This document shows, one piece after another, positions 52,761 through 63,685 of a DNA stretch of 64,000 bases. The notes below the pieces were generated by a model. The model did no database searches and was not told the origin of the DNA. It was given only the letters and a program-made list of their open reading frames with translations. The position numbers and the translations under genes are program-made. The stretch covers positions 60,880 to 124,879 of the forward strand of contig BCIJ01000010.1 of assembly GCA_001599935.1 (NCBI GenBank). Direction: 5' to 3'. How positions within the stretch are numbered: the stretch's first letter is position 1; each line of letters opens with the position of its first letter. This stretch comes from Holtermannia corniformis (lineage: Eukaryota; Basidiomycota; Tremellomycetes; Holtermanniales).

Positions 52761-53981
52761 ATGGCGAGTGTTTACCTCGAAGACCTGCAGTCGCTCTCGG
52801 CGTCGCAGGTCAATGCAGCCGCCAATGGTCAGTATCTCCTGCTGCTACTGAAGATGTAACTCTAACGACCACAGCTGGGTATCACACCGCCGCCGAGATC
52901 CTGCTCGCGTCGACCGCCGATCTGCAGAAAAAGCTCAAGCTGCCGACGTTGGGCGCTATCAATGACTTTGTGGGGCTCGTATCGCGTGCGATTGTGCCGT
53001 TGACGGAGACGGTCGATGTGCTGGTTGCGAAAAAGGAAGAGGGGTGCTGGATCTGCACGGGGAATGATGAGCTTGACATGACGCTCGGTGGAGGATTGAG
53101 GGTCGGGACGGTGACAGAGATTGCTGGCGAGAGGTGGGTGAAGGCTCTTGGGGTGTTGCTGACAGCTCAGTGCAGCTGGGAAATCTCACCTGGCGTTGCA
53201 GCTGTCTCTAGCATGCCAACTCGATCGATCGTCGGCGGCTGGAAGCAGCGTCATCCTCACATCCGAACGGGAGCTACCGACCGCAAGGCTGCTCGAGCTC
53301 GCAACGGGTCTGAGTGATGAACCGGCATCACTGCTGGACAATGTGCACACGCTTCGAGTCAACGATGTCGACGCTCTCGATCACGCCCTGTCTTATGCCT
53401 TGCCGGCACTGCGCACCATCCGACCTTTACGCCTCCTCGTGCTCGACTCGATCGGTGCTCTCATGCGCTCTGGCGACCTCCAGTCGTCCCACATGGGTTT
53501 GACGCAACGCTCTCGGCAACTGTGCATCATTGCCGACAAGCTGAAAGCGATTGCGGTCGAGCGCCAACTGGCTGTACTAGTCATCAATCAAGTCTCCGAC
53601 GTGTTCACAAAGGAGCCATCGATCCCGACCGGCGGTGACGTCGAGCCTCTGATGCTCTATGCGACGCAAGCCAGGTGGTTCAGCGGTCTGACGGACGAGC
53701 TCGCAAAAGAGGCAAGCCTAGGCCTCGTCTGGGCCAACGCCGTCAATGTGCGAGTCATGCTCAGTCGCACGGGCCGGCGAAGGGCGTTGGAGTCTGATGG
53801 TGCGGACCGGACGCTCATACGTCGATTCCACGTCGTCTTCTCGCCCTGGGCGATGCCGTCGACCGTCGACTACATCATCACGGCGAGGGGAGTACAGAGC
53901 GTGCCGAGGGTCAAGCCGGTCGTGGTGGATGATCTCGAGCTCGGCGATGAGTTCTGGACGGTCGACGAGGGTGAAGGGTAG
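52761..53981 (+). CDS. RAD57: RAD51 paralog, Rad57/XRCC3-like
   Basis: Exons 52761-52827, 52875-53133 and 53171-53981. N-terminal helix-hairpin region AGYHTAAEILLASTADLQKK. The core starts ICTGNDELDMTLGGGLRVGT. Splicing across 53134-53170 creates the Walker A box IAGESAAGKSHLALQL. Walker B is RLLVLDSIGALM, followed by LAVLVINQVSDVF and LGLVWANAVNVRVMLSRTGR. The ATPase core is complete. These proteins help load Rad51 in homologous recombination. The choice of Rad57 over other paralogs rests on the general look of these motifs and is tentative. RAD9 follows on the same strand after 176 bases. Confidence 0.78.
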
Positions 53982-54157
53982 GTATCCCTGCACGCGCAAC
54001 AGCAAGCATTGTATCATAGCACGCGTTGTATCGACCTCGATGTACCGATGGCCAACCGCTGCTGCCGACGGAGATTGCGCACTGTCCGCTGCTGCACCAT
54101 CGCGTCTTGACTTTTGCTATCCTCTATCCAACTTTCCATGCGTCGTCTCTGCTCATC

Positions 54158-55699
54158 ATGGAGGCTGCAATCTCGGCGTACAACCTCAAGAGTGCGTACT
54201 GCGCGTCTGTCACACTGCTGACTTTAGACTTTATCCGCGTTCTCCAGTGTTTGGCCAAGTTCGGCGACGAGCTGCACATGCACGCTTCCGCCGTAGATGT
54301 ATGTCGAGGTCGGACTGGCCAAGGCTGATCCATAGCTTCGCCTATCAGCCGTCAACTCGACCAAGTCTGCATTCTGCCTTATCGCGCTCGAGCCAGACTT
54401 CTTCCAGTCGTATCGGCTGCACCGCGGGATCCAGAGCGATGTCAAGTGTCGGATCGGCGTCAAGGTGGGTTGGTGTTGGCGAGTGCACGCTGATGGCAGT
54501 CTGTATTGGCAGTGTTGAGTAAGCAGTCGACGAGTGCGAATGTCGACATGCTTCAAATGCGCATCGTGGACGGCGGGGTGGACGCTCCGGAGTCAGACAA
54601 CGAGTCGATCGAGGCTAGGTTGATCATCAAGCTCGTCTGCAAGCACGGTATGTATCTCGTAGCGAGGCTTCGCTGACATTAGGCGTGACCAAGACGCACA
54701 CGCTACAGATTGCGACTTCGCCGTTCAAGATCGTCGTTGTGGATCCCAACACCACGCCATCCGCCTACGTAGTACCGTCCCGCCTCCTCCGCGAATGGCT
54801 AGACCACTTTTCGGCCGCGTCAGGCCAAGCAGAACACGAACTCGGATGGCACTATGGCCGTCAAGACGTCAAGATCAAGACGTTTGCCATGGGCACCGCC
54901 GGCGGGCTCAACACTAGCATCCAAGTCGGCTCGGAAGAGTTTGAAGAGTACTATGTGCACGATACCGAGCAGCAGATTGGCGGTGAAGAGCTCGGGACCG
55001 GTGTGAGGATGACGATCCCGATGAGGGAGTTTAGGGTGGGTTTATGGCTTGCAGGGCTACGCTGACCAACAGGCCGCACTGACTCTATCCGAGGCGTTTC
55101 AAGTCTCCCTCGCCGCCAGGTTCTCCGAAGCGATCCAGCCTCTTGTCCTCAACCTCGAAATTGACGCCTGTCGCGGAGAGATTGTGATTGCGACAACGCG
55201 CTGCCACGCATTCGACGACGCGACCCAACCGGCGCCGAAACGCAAAAACGCAGAGAGCCAAACCGGTCGGAGGCTGAAAATGTCAAGTCAAGCCGTCATC
55301 CCGGAATCTCAACGTGAACCGCTGTTCCTTCCCGGCGGATCGCAGCGGCTCGACGAAGCTGACGCGGAAGCGAGGAGCCGGCAGAGTCAGCAGATGGCCC
55401 TGGAGGCGGTTGGCCTCGGCCCAGAAGAGTTGGAGAGCATGATGGGGGATGACATGGAAGTGGACGAGCTGCCAGCGCTCCCAGTCGCGCACGAGGCGTC
55501 GGCACCGCGCGAGGCGGACGGCATGCAAAATCGAGCGGCGCCGGAAATGAGCATAACACCGCCCACCGAAGCAAATGACACGCTACTAGATGACGACGAG
55601 GTCGCCGAGGACGAGCTGCCGCCGTCCAACGCGCAAGGGGTGAGTTTATCCGCATCGGATCGCGCTGACATGCAGGTGTTCAAAGTCTTCGCAGCATAG
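54158..55699 (+). CDS. RAD9: Checkpoint clamp subunit Rad9
   Basis: Seven or eight exons with 35-37 base introns. Spliced order: MEAAISAYNLKNFIRVLQCL, AKFGDELHMHASAVD, LSAVNSTKSAFCLIALEPDF, FQSYRLHRGIQSDVKCRIGV, SVLAVLSKQSTSANV, RLIIKLVCKHGVTKTHTLQI and, across the intron at 55036-55072, IPMREFRAALTLSEAFQVSL. These match the Rad9 PCNA-like fold in order. The C-terminal tail is acidic with Ser/Gln residues and ends QGVFKVFAA at 55699, as in phosphorylated Rad9 tails. With Rad1 and Hus1 it forms the 9-1-1 clamp that signals DNA damage. Confidence 0.87.
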
Positions 55700-55717
55700 T
55701 TGTACATATGCACTGTA

Positions 55718-56014
55718 TCAAGCACGATCAACCGTTGTCGACGTCGACGCAAAGCACTCGCGACACGTCGCCACCACCTCGGCGTCCTCAACATCGACCT
55801 GGACATTTGCGTGGCTGCAGGGCAAAGCCGGGCCGAGGGTGGAGTCGGAGAGACCGCATTTCAAACATGTTAGTGAGTAGCTTGCTTCCGTCTGGTTCAG
55901 GCGATCGATGTCAGGCTGCCACACATGGGTCTGGGCGGTGCACACGCTCATTTTGGACAGAAGCATCCACCGACTCTGCACTTTATCCGTCCACAGCGGG
56001 GACTTGTCAGTCAT
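55718..56014 (-). CDS. Small double-CxxC protein, family III
   Basis: 98 residues from the ATG at 56014 (MTDKSPLWTDKVQSRWMLLS). Motifs: SLTCLKCG, CSHANVQVDVEDAEVVATCR and ECF, giving two CxxC pairs that could form a zinc-ribbon-like site. Convergent with RAD9, 18 bases apart. No signal peptide. The CxxH...DVED...CxxC layout recurs in the gene at 56071-56343. Function unknown. Confidence 0.5.
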   Translation of the reverse strand: MTDKSPLWTDKVQSRWMLLSKMSVCTAQTHVWQPDIDRLNQTEASYSLTCLKCGLSDSTLGPALPCSHANVQVDVEDAEVVATCRECFASTSTTVDRA

Positions 56015-56070
56015 GCTCCTTTGTGCGCCTTCTTTCCAACTCAGTCGTTGGGGCTGCGATCCATCTCGTA

Positions 56071-56343
56071 TCAGCGTAGGCGAAGGGCATCTTCAGGCAA
56101 CAGGTGGCTACCGTATCTCGTCTGAACATTTGCCCCCATCTCATCCGGGCTCCATGTCGAGCCGCGCATCGAGCGGACTATGGCTTCCAATTCTTTGCGC
56201 TCCACGACGGCCGAACACGCATCGCAGATATAGGCTGTATGCGTGAATTTGTCATCCTTGATCGTCAGCTCGCTCCAGCCTCCGGCGTGGCCGTCGATGC
56301 AGGAGGATGAACGCGCCGTCTCGCTTGTGCTGTTGTTGTTCAT
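56071..56343 (-). CDS. Small CxxC protein, family III
   Basis: 90 residues from the ATG at 56343 (MNNNSTSETARSSSC...). Motifs: CIDGHAGGWSELTIKDD, AYICDACSAVVERKELEAIV and a polar tail. The Cys-His then CxxC spacing resembles 55718-56014 and, more loosely, family I. No signal peptide. Function unknown. Confidence 0.5.
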   Translation of the reverse strand: MNNNSTSETARSSSCIDGHAGGWSELTIKDDKFTHTAYICDACSAVVERKELEAIVRSMRGSTWSPDEMGANVQTRYGSHLLPEDALRLR

Positions 56344-56552
56344 GTTTGACAGTGCTCACGTCGGCGGACTGCAGCTTGGCGTAACCTTTGTCGGGGGTGG
56401 ATGTCCCGGGCTCCTTTGCACCGGCGCTCGGCAAACTGGGGTACTCATGCGTGCTCTTTCAAGTGCAGCGTGTACATGATACTCAGTCATCTCTGCATCC
56501 AGGCAATCAAGTGCGAATAACAGTGATGCATCTCGTAGAATACTGGCAATGC

Positions 56553-56948
56553 CTACGACATCAAACACACTCCGGTAGCCTGGTCGCGCAAGTCGAGATG
56601 CGTCTCTGTAATCTTGCTGAGCGTTTCCGTGTCGCAGGCGGTAGCATGCGCCGCCCAGCACTTCTTAGCCTCGGCGACCGTATCAGGGTCATTGCGGCAC
56701 CTGTCGACAAACCCATCATTTCCGGGCGTGGCCCGTGTGCAGAAAGATCCGCTGGTATCTTTCGGCGTCGGACCACAGAGCCAAGCGAGCTGGTGAGGTC
56801 CGCAATCGGCCAATAGCCAACCATGTTCGTCACGTTGATCTGTCTTGACCGTCCGGAACACCGATCCCTCACAGGTGGCATCGTCCGGTGCAGGCGTCAA
56901 GACATGAAATTTGCCCAGGGACGATGTGAACGACATTGGTAGGCTCAT
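56553..56948 (-). CDS. Small Cys-rich protein
   Basis: 131 residues from the ATG at 56948 (a second Met at residue 5). Eight or more Cys spread through the chain (ATCEGSVF, LLADCGPHQLAWLCG, GSFCTRA, VDRCRNDP, KKCWAAHATACDTE), but no signal peptide. A CTACATAAGG element lies about 45 bases upstream. Same strand and size class as its neighbours; no family recognised. Confidence 0.5.
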   Translation of the reverse strand: MSLPMSFTSSLGKFHVLTPAPDDATCEGSVFRTVKTDQRDEHGWLLADCGPHQLAWLCGPTPKDTSGSFCTRATPGNDGFVDRCRNDPDTVAEAKKCWAAHATACDTETLSKITETHLDLRDQATGVCLMS

Positions 56949-57510
56949 CTGTGCTGCTCGAGGCTCAGGCTCAGGCGCAATTGGCCCTTATGTAGCTTGT
57001 GTCAACACAGAAGGCGTCCCGCAAATGGAATCGCCAGCATAAGCACACCCATCGGTACAAAGGTCAAGCCGCGGTGGAAGACTGGACTATTTTTGGCTTC
57101 CAGGCATCTCGCATTGCCGAAAGGATGCGTGGAAAACTGGGGAAGTCAGTTCTTCCACGCAACCTTTAGTGACTTTGCTTGCGAGCCCACAGGCAGTGAT
57201 AGGTCTTCTGGATATTGATGTGCATCGTGGATCTGACTTTGGCATGGATCCTACGAGACAGTACAGTTTGCTCGGGTGGAGTCATCTTCAAGCATCCTCT
57301 GACGTCGCTTGGATATTGACAAGCGTTTCAGTACTGCATGTTTGGTAACGCTTTGCATACTATTCGTGGGCCGCCTGGAGGATTTCGAGCTTCCCAAGCA
57401 TTATATCATGCTGTGACCTTTACGACGCAATGTACGTTCTGAGGTAGGCCTCTTGGATCTCTACCTTCACGTCCGTATCGACTTCACGAGTGAGTGAATT
57501 CATAACCAGT
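56949..57510. other. Intergenic
   Basis: No gene seen; contains the promoter of the gene at 56948 and the 3' flank of the flavoprotein gene. Confidence 0.4.
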
Positions 57511-58640
57511 TCACGCAGCCGCCTCGATATCGACCACCCCATCGACCGGCTCGACAGCGTCCTCGGCCGCCAGCTCCCTCCCCGCACCCATTGCAACAGC
57601 CATGACGCCATCCGCCTCGGCCCCACTCACGCCGGCATACTGCGTCTTTGCGTTCCCCGCCACAAACACGCCCGGCACCATCTCTGTCGGCGCGTCGAAG
57701 ATGGTCTTCGGCGCAACACCAAGGTTGAAGAAGTCGTTTGGGATGATCGGCGGTGCCATAAGAGTTCCGCTGAGGGCCAGAGGTTGGGAATGGGCGAAAT
57801 GGACTGCGTGACCTGCTTCGAGCGGTTCAAAATGGGTGATGGGGTCGTAGTGGAACTGAGCGCCAGAGCGGACCAGGGACGCGATCTGCGATGTGGATAG
57901 CCAGGCTGTCTCGAGCGGGAGGTTGTCGGGGCCGGGGGTCAGGCGGCCGTTGGCGAGGATTACGACCTTGTGGCCTGGGATCAGCCTGCAGAGTCAGCAT
58001 CACCTGGAGTAGGGCTGGAACCTACTTGATAAAGTTGCCGAGCGAGTGGAGGACCATTACGTCGCCAGTCAGCAAAACGCCAAGGCGAGGCTCGATCCCA
58101 TCGCACAGCTCCGGTCCATGGCAGAACACGCAGTGCGCAATAGATTTACCCCATAACTCTGCCAGGCCTGCGCATCATCAGTGTGCAGCTCATGGCGCGC
58201 TTCCACGCATACCGGGAATCCTTGGCAGGTCGTCTTTGACCCCGTTCGCCAGGATGACCTTGCGCCCGAGCCATTTCGCGCCTGTCGCATCACAGAGCTC
58301 GAACCGGGTCTGTTTGGCTTCAGGAACCGGGCTGATGGAGTCGACTTTGCGCGGAATGAGATCGATCCAGGTGCCATACGGACCGCCCTTGGCGAGCTGG
58401 GCGCGACCTCTTGCGAGCCAGTCGGTCGGCTTCATCCCATCCACGCCGACGCTACAATGATCTAGCCATATTCTACGGTTCAACGCGGACTCACACAGTA
58501 TGTATTGCATCCGCTCCAGCGTTTCGGTACACGCCTGAATCAAAGCACGCAACGGTACGGTGCAACCGTGCCGTCGCGAGCGTGCTGGCGAGCCCAGCGG
58601 GACCACCGCCAATGATCAGTACGTCGTAGAGCTTGGTCAT
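57511..58640 (-). CDS. Thioredoxin-reductase-like FAD disulfide oxidoreductase
   Basis: Starts at 58640 ([20 protein letters not shown]) with the FAD-binding GxGxxG-type loop. After short introns: [40 protein letters not shown], then [11 protein letters not shown] with a CxxC redox pair, [20 protein letters not shown] for the NAD(P) part, [20 protein letters not shown] (second FAD motif), and a stop at 57511. The length of about 330 residues and the CxFCHG motif fit the GliT/thioredoxin-reductase-like oxidoreductases of fungi rather than the classic CATC enzyme. No biosynthetic cluster is apparent around it, so the disulfide substrate is unknown. Confidence 0.82.
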
Positions 58641-59527
58641 TGTCAGTGAGAGAGATGGGTTAGGGAGTGAGTACTGGAGGTCAGTATGGGCTCCTTTATG
58701 TGCGAGATGGGTGCCATATGGTCACTGCCGGTGCGGTCGCCGATCGGACGCCGCTCGGCGCCCGGAAGATGTTTGTGTGGTTTAGGCGTTTCGGCGCTTT
58801 GCCGGGTTAAACACGGAGGTCTGATACCATGATGGGTTGGGGCGAGGCGTGCTTCTGCGGCCTTGACAGTCACAACGGCAAAGGGCAGAGTCCACATGCA
58901 GTGCTCTGGCTGTAGAAAAGGGGATAGGGACGGTAGCCATGATCAACAGCGTTGGCAAAAGCCAGTCGCCAAGCGACATTGTGTAGACCCGGCAGAGGCT
59001 CACAGCAGGCCGACGTCGCTGTACATCAAACTCACCATCTAGCATCTGTACGGGTCTGTTATCTGCGAGCTTGTTATGCATCTTTGGATATCAAATGCAC
59101 GTCTGTTGCTGCTAACGCCGACCGCCACGAAACTGCCCCTATGCGTTTCATGCAAAGACTATGGCGGCTTGGATCTCGTCGTCGGCCAGCCGCACGCGCT
59201 GGGCATCAGGGTCGTGCGAGGCGAGCGCAAGCCAGATGGACTTGGCCTGTGCAGTAGGCTGATGACATATCATGCCAATCCCGCCTTCCTACTCGATCTC
59301 AAAGGAGCGCGTGCGGTCGACCGGATCATTCTGGAACCGGCTTCACGAATCATCAAGATCCCGAATCCGTACAGCCCCATCGACAGCAGATGAAGGCGAA
59401 CAAATAAGCCATGATTCAAAGGACACTCGTCCGATGTATTGGAAAGGGTATTTCACAATAATTCCATAGCCGCACAGACAATGTCGCTAATACACAGAAC
59501 CGCAGCTTTTCGTCAAGTCTGACACAC
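58641..59527. other. Intergenic with weak small-ORF candidates
   Basis: The minus-strand frame at 58782-58976 (64 codons, MSLGDWLLPTLLIMATVPIP then CRCDC) could be a short secreted peptide. A plus-strand frame at 59076-59393 contains LCVSCKDYGG. Neither has enough support to call as a gene. Confidence 0.3.
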
Positions 59528-62500
59528 TCAGTGGACCATGCCGCCACCACCAGTGTTGGCAGCGTCGCGCTCGGCAGCAGCGAACTCGTCGACCTTGGTC
59601 GAGGCAAACATGCGAGCCGAGACGCGGTCGTCGAACAGTATGTCAAGCTCCTGCGAGTGGATGTTAGTATCACGCCGTGGCAGATTGGCCGATACGTACA
59701 CCATAAGTGCGGCCGCAGGTCTCCGGGAGGCGGAAGTAGGTCCAAACAATGCCGATGACGCCGAGGCCAGCCCCTGGAGTGAGTGCGTCAGCCGGTGGTC
59801 GTCGTGATCTGCGACAAGGTACTCACAGAGGTAGCCGCTCTTGGGACCCCAGTTCCAGGCAGTGGGATTGAGCATGTAGGGGTTGAGGATGCCCTAAGAT
59901 GAAGTAAGCGCTTAACGAGTTTAGTTGGACAGACACCCACAACAACGATACCGCCAACGTTGCTGAGGCACAATGTCAGCTCCGAACAGACAGGTAGATT
60001 CACGTACTAGAGGTTACGGGCTGGAGCCAGAGTCAGCGATGATCAACGTGGCGGCTGTAGCGAGGCACTCACCAAGGATGACGGTCTTAGCACGAAGACG
60101 GGTCGAGCCCACCTCGGCGACAATGGTGTAGCACTGTACATGATATCAGAACGGGCTTCAATGTAGAATCGACGCAGACTGACAGCAGGGCCGACGGAGA
60201 TGTCGTAGCACTGAATGTGGCGGTCAGCGAGTTCCCAAGCGCATGCCACGTTGGACTCACGAAAGTGAAGGCAATAAGGAGGGCACCGATCTAGAGAGTC
60301 AATGAGATGTAAAGTGACCTTGCTCAGACTCACGGCCCAGCGAGTACCCTCAGAAGCCTTGATCGTGCCAAGGATGGCGGTCATGATCATGAGGAGGAAC
60401 AGAACGGCTTCGCCATAGAGGTAGATTGTCCGGCGGCCGACTTTCTGCATGAGGAACCATGAGGAAATCGTGCCGATGGCACCAGCGGCGAACATGCATA
60501 GGTTGAGGGTCGAAGCCTGGGATGAATCAGCATTTTGTCGGGGCATGTCGAAATCTTCGAAAAGTCGATCTCGGAGGTGATTTGTCGCCTGGTTCGCGCT
60601 CTTCAACTCACCACGTCGTCGGCGAGGCCTGCAGACTGGAAGAAATACGTCGCTTGCCCCATCAGAGGAGATGTAAGAGAGGAAAAGAGTCAGTCAGGCG
60701 GTTTCCAGAGGACATGACCAACACCTTGAAATTGGGACCCGAGGCTCCCAATCGCAAGGCATGGCCATGGGCGCTTGTATACTTATCCCACGGTGATTTG
60801 AATTAGCCAGACACTGCAAAGAAGTCAGTTCAGTGCGATGAAAGAGGTTCGAAGGAAGGGACTGATATGCGCGCGAAAATTCAAAACGTTTCGCTTTTCG
60901 TCACCCCGCGAGTGTAAAGCCTCCCGTATTAGGTCCGATTACAGAGTAGTGCAGCAGTGCTGTAAAGCGAAGGATGAGGAGAGTACTCACATGCACGCAA
61001 TCTCGGTACGGCGAAGGTTGACACCCTTGAAGCAGTCGAGGAAGGTGGTCCCGACCTCGGCAGCCTTCTCGAGCTCGTTGGTGTGGTGCATCATCGCAAC
61101 TTGCTTCTTGGCATTGTCCTGAGTCATGACAGCCAAACGGCTGATTGAACGCTCGGCGTCTTCAAAGCGGCCAACACGGGTAAGCCACCAAGGGCTACGT
61201 TTCTTAGCAAAGTATCACTTGCGCGTGCTGACATGTGGCCCGCGTTCAACTCACGATTCAGGCGCAAATGCGATTCCAACGCCGAGAGGGAGAACCCAGA
61301 GCCATTGAATACTGCAGCGCGTCAGACAGATTACTGGCGAGGGTGAAGAGGCCAAAAGGGGATCAAGGTGAAGTGACGGATGTCTTGGGTGTAGATGGAA
61401 AGCTACGTACGCAAAGGGAATCTGAGCGCAGAGTCAGTCATAGTAGACCTGTATGTGGCAGATTAGAGCGTACCTTGTATGCCCACTCGGTGGTGTTGGA
61501 GATCAAAGCGCGGTTGACACCCGAGCAGATGATTTGGCCAATGACCCTGTGCCGAAGTCAGCGTCTATCCCGAGGAGTTCATCTGCCGCCTGAGAATCAG
61601 AGATGTACATACCAGCAGAGGTTGACGTAGGAGGTCAAAAAAGGCCTAAGAGAGACAGGCATAACCTCGGCGGCTGCGAAATTAGTTTGAGCCTCAAAGT
61701 TGGCGATGGGCGAGATTCACCGTACGTCACTTTGAATGATGTCAGTATGCTTATCCCGGGTGGGTATCAAAGCCATGACTTGCCTCCGAGAGTCTGGAAT
61801 GTTCCTTTGCAACGCGGTCAGCAAGGTCTCGGGCGAGTCGAAGTCCAACCTACCCCAGGGGAACCCGAGCAGCAAGTAGCCAAAGAGAAGCATGACGAGG
61901 TTATGGGCGAAAAATTGCACGAAGAGGAACCCGGTCAATGAGACGATAGCAACGAGCATGGTCTTGCGGTAGCCATAGCGCTCCGAGGCCCAACCGGTGA
62001 TTTGCAGACCGAGGATGGAACCAACCTGCACGGCGCAGGAAAGCCCGGTCTGCCAGCGCGCGGGGATCTAAGGGAGTTATTGGTAAGCAAATGGCACTGA
62101 GAGTGGAGGACGAGAGCTGCAGTGAGCTGAAGCAGGCAAACTCGTCGATCGACATCGCAGCGGGTGCCACTCGCGCGTGGCGCGTACAACCACGTGGGTC
62201 GTCCCAAGACCACGTGACATAGATGAGTCACGTGAAGTCGATGCAAAATGCCTCCACGCGCATTCCTTGCTGCGACATCGACAGCCATGTCGAGTGCCGT
62301 CCTCCGTGCAGGCGAGCAGGACCAGCGCAATACTGAGGCTGCACTTGAAAGTCTCGTAGGATTCCAACAGCAACTCCCTGACTCCTCCGACATGCTCGTA
62401 CGCTTCAGGACACTCACCTGGTAACGTGTCGGGTCGTCGGCTTCAGGCTCTCCGAACCGCTTCGCGAAAGACTGGTTCGCATAGAATTGACCAAGTAGCA

Positions 62501-62806
62501 GCGTGTCGTAACCTTCCATGATGATAGCGCTGCGACGGTCAGTCTAGAATCCAATCGAGGCGGGAAGATTGACGTTGAAAAGATCATGGACCAGACAATG
62601 GCCATCCTGTACTGCTTGAGGGCACCGCGAACCGTCTGGCCCTTCTGTTGCTCGACAGCCTCGGCGGCATCGGCAATATAGTGACCAAAGTCTTGCTCGA
62701 TGACCGTTCCTCGGCGCTGCTTCTCCTCGTCAAAGGGCAACGACTCGACATGCTGAGTCGTGCCAAAGCTCTTGAAGTCCTTCTCGTCCTGAATGTTGGT
62801 CGACAT
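59528..62806 (-). CDS. MFS sugar porter, alpha-glucoside/maltose permease type
   Basis: Starts at 62806 (MSTNIQDEKDFKSFGTTQHV), a cytosolic N-terminus. Then RMAIVWSMIFSTS, IMEGYDTLLLGQFYANQSFA, IPARWQTGLSCAVQVGSILG, LQITGWASERYGYRKTMLVA (the conserved loop of sugar porters) and FVQFFAHNLVMLLFGYLLLG. Further exons include ELEKAAEVGTTFLDCFKGVN, ASTLNLCMFAAGAIGTISSW, VGRRTIYLYGEAVLFLLMIM and a tail ending ANTGGGGMVH at 59528. A dozen or more short introns break it, more than in neighbouring genes. Twelve membrane segments are expected. Likely H+-coupled uptake of maltose-like sugars at the plasma membrane. Confidence 0.87.
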
Positions 62807-63117
62807 TGTGTTATGGCGGGCGATGGATAACCGAGAGGGGCCAGCGGAGTACTTATACACGTCCAGGGCGGTATGACACCACCTGTAACGCCAGTGGCTG
62901 GACCTGCGCGTTGCCTGGGGGCCCGAGGATCCACCGCCGGCTATGCTACAAGGTCACCACGGGGTCTCCTTGAGGATTCGCAGGCACACGGGAAGATCAA
63001 CCAATCGGCAAGTCTTCGGTCAAGTCGTCAGAGAGCACGACGTCAACGCCGCGGGTCTGTCGTGGTCAGTGCCTGAGACCCAACCTCGGCGAATGCGCGC
63101 CCGGTCTCGTGCAGTCT
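62807..63117. other. Promoter region of sugar transporter
   Basis: No gene seen. Confidence 0.4.
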
Positions 63118-63300
63118 TCATGTTGGCGACCAGGTCCCATCCCCCAAGAGACTCGTTGCGGCCTCGCCAAGACGAGATTTGCCAAGGTGTACGACTGCTT
63201 CCGCACAAGTGATAACAGACGGACTGGGGTATCCTTCGGCCGACGTATGTTCTGCTAGCGCCGGAGGTATCGTCCCGATCAGAGCGACAAAACACCACAT
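63118..63300 (-). CDS. Candidate short secreted peptide
   Basis: A 60-codon frame from the ATG at 63300 with a plausible signal peptide (MWCFVALIGTIPPALA, cut before EHTSAEG) and one Cys in the mature part. No family, and a 3' intron could extend it. Low confidence. Confidence 0.3.
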   Translation of the reverse strand: MWCFVALIGTIPPALAEHTSAEGYPSPSVITCAEAVVHLGKSRLGEAATSLLGDGTWSPT

Positions 63301-63685
63301 GACATTATGTAGCTGGAGGATGGAGCGCCAATATTGTGATTCCAGTCGAAACCGACTGCCCCGTCTTGTGACCGACCGACGTCTGATCTCATGATCGATG
63401 TCATGCCTGTGTGGACATCCTAGTGCCGTAGATGACTACTGCACACCGAGTCATGGGACGACAGCTTTGGTGCCTGCTTCGTGCATCGAGTGGCAGCGCA
63501 TCGAAAGTGCAGGGGGCGTTATGAAGGGCGGTACGCGCAAAAAACGTCACCGGCACTTTCGACTTTCTACACAGCGACGGCAATGGTCTTACCTGCACAT
63601 GCCGCTTCCGCTGACAATATATGCATCCGCGGCGGATGCATCACTTATAACCCCACCAGACAGATTGCACCCAAGCGCACCCATC
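63301..63685. other. Intergenic, possible promoter
   Basis: CACTTATAACCCC near 63645 sits about 35 bases before the ATG at 63686. Nothing else seen. Confidence 0.35.

Noticed and set aside
59076..59393. Plus-strand frame with LCVSCKDYGG
   Set aside because: One CxxC pair recalls the small Cys families, but there is no other family motif and no promoter; not enough to call.
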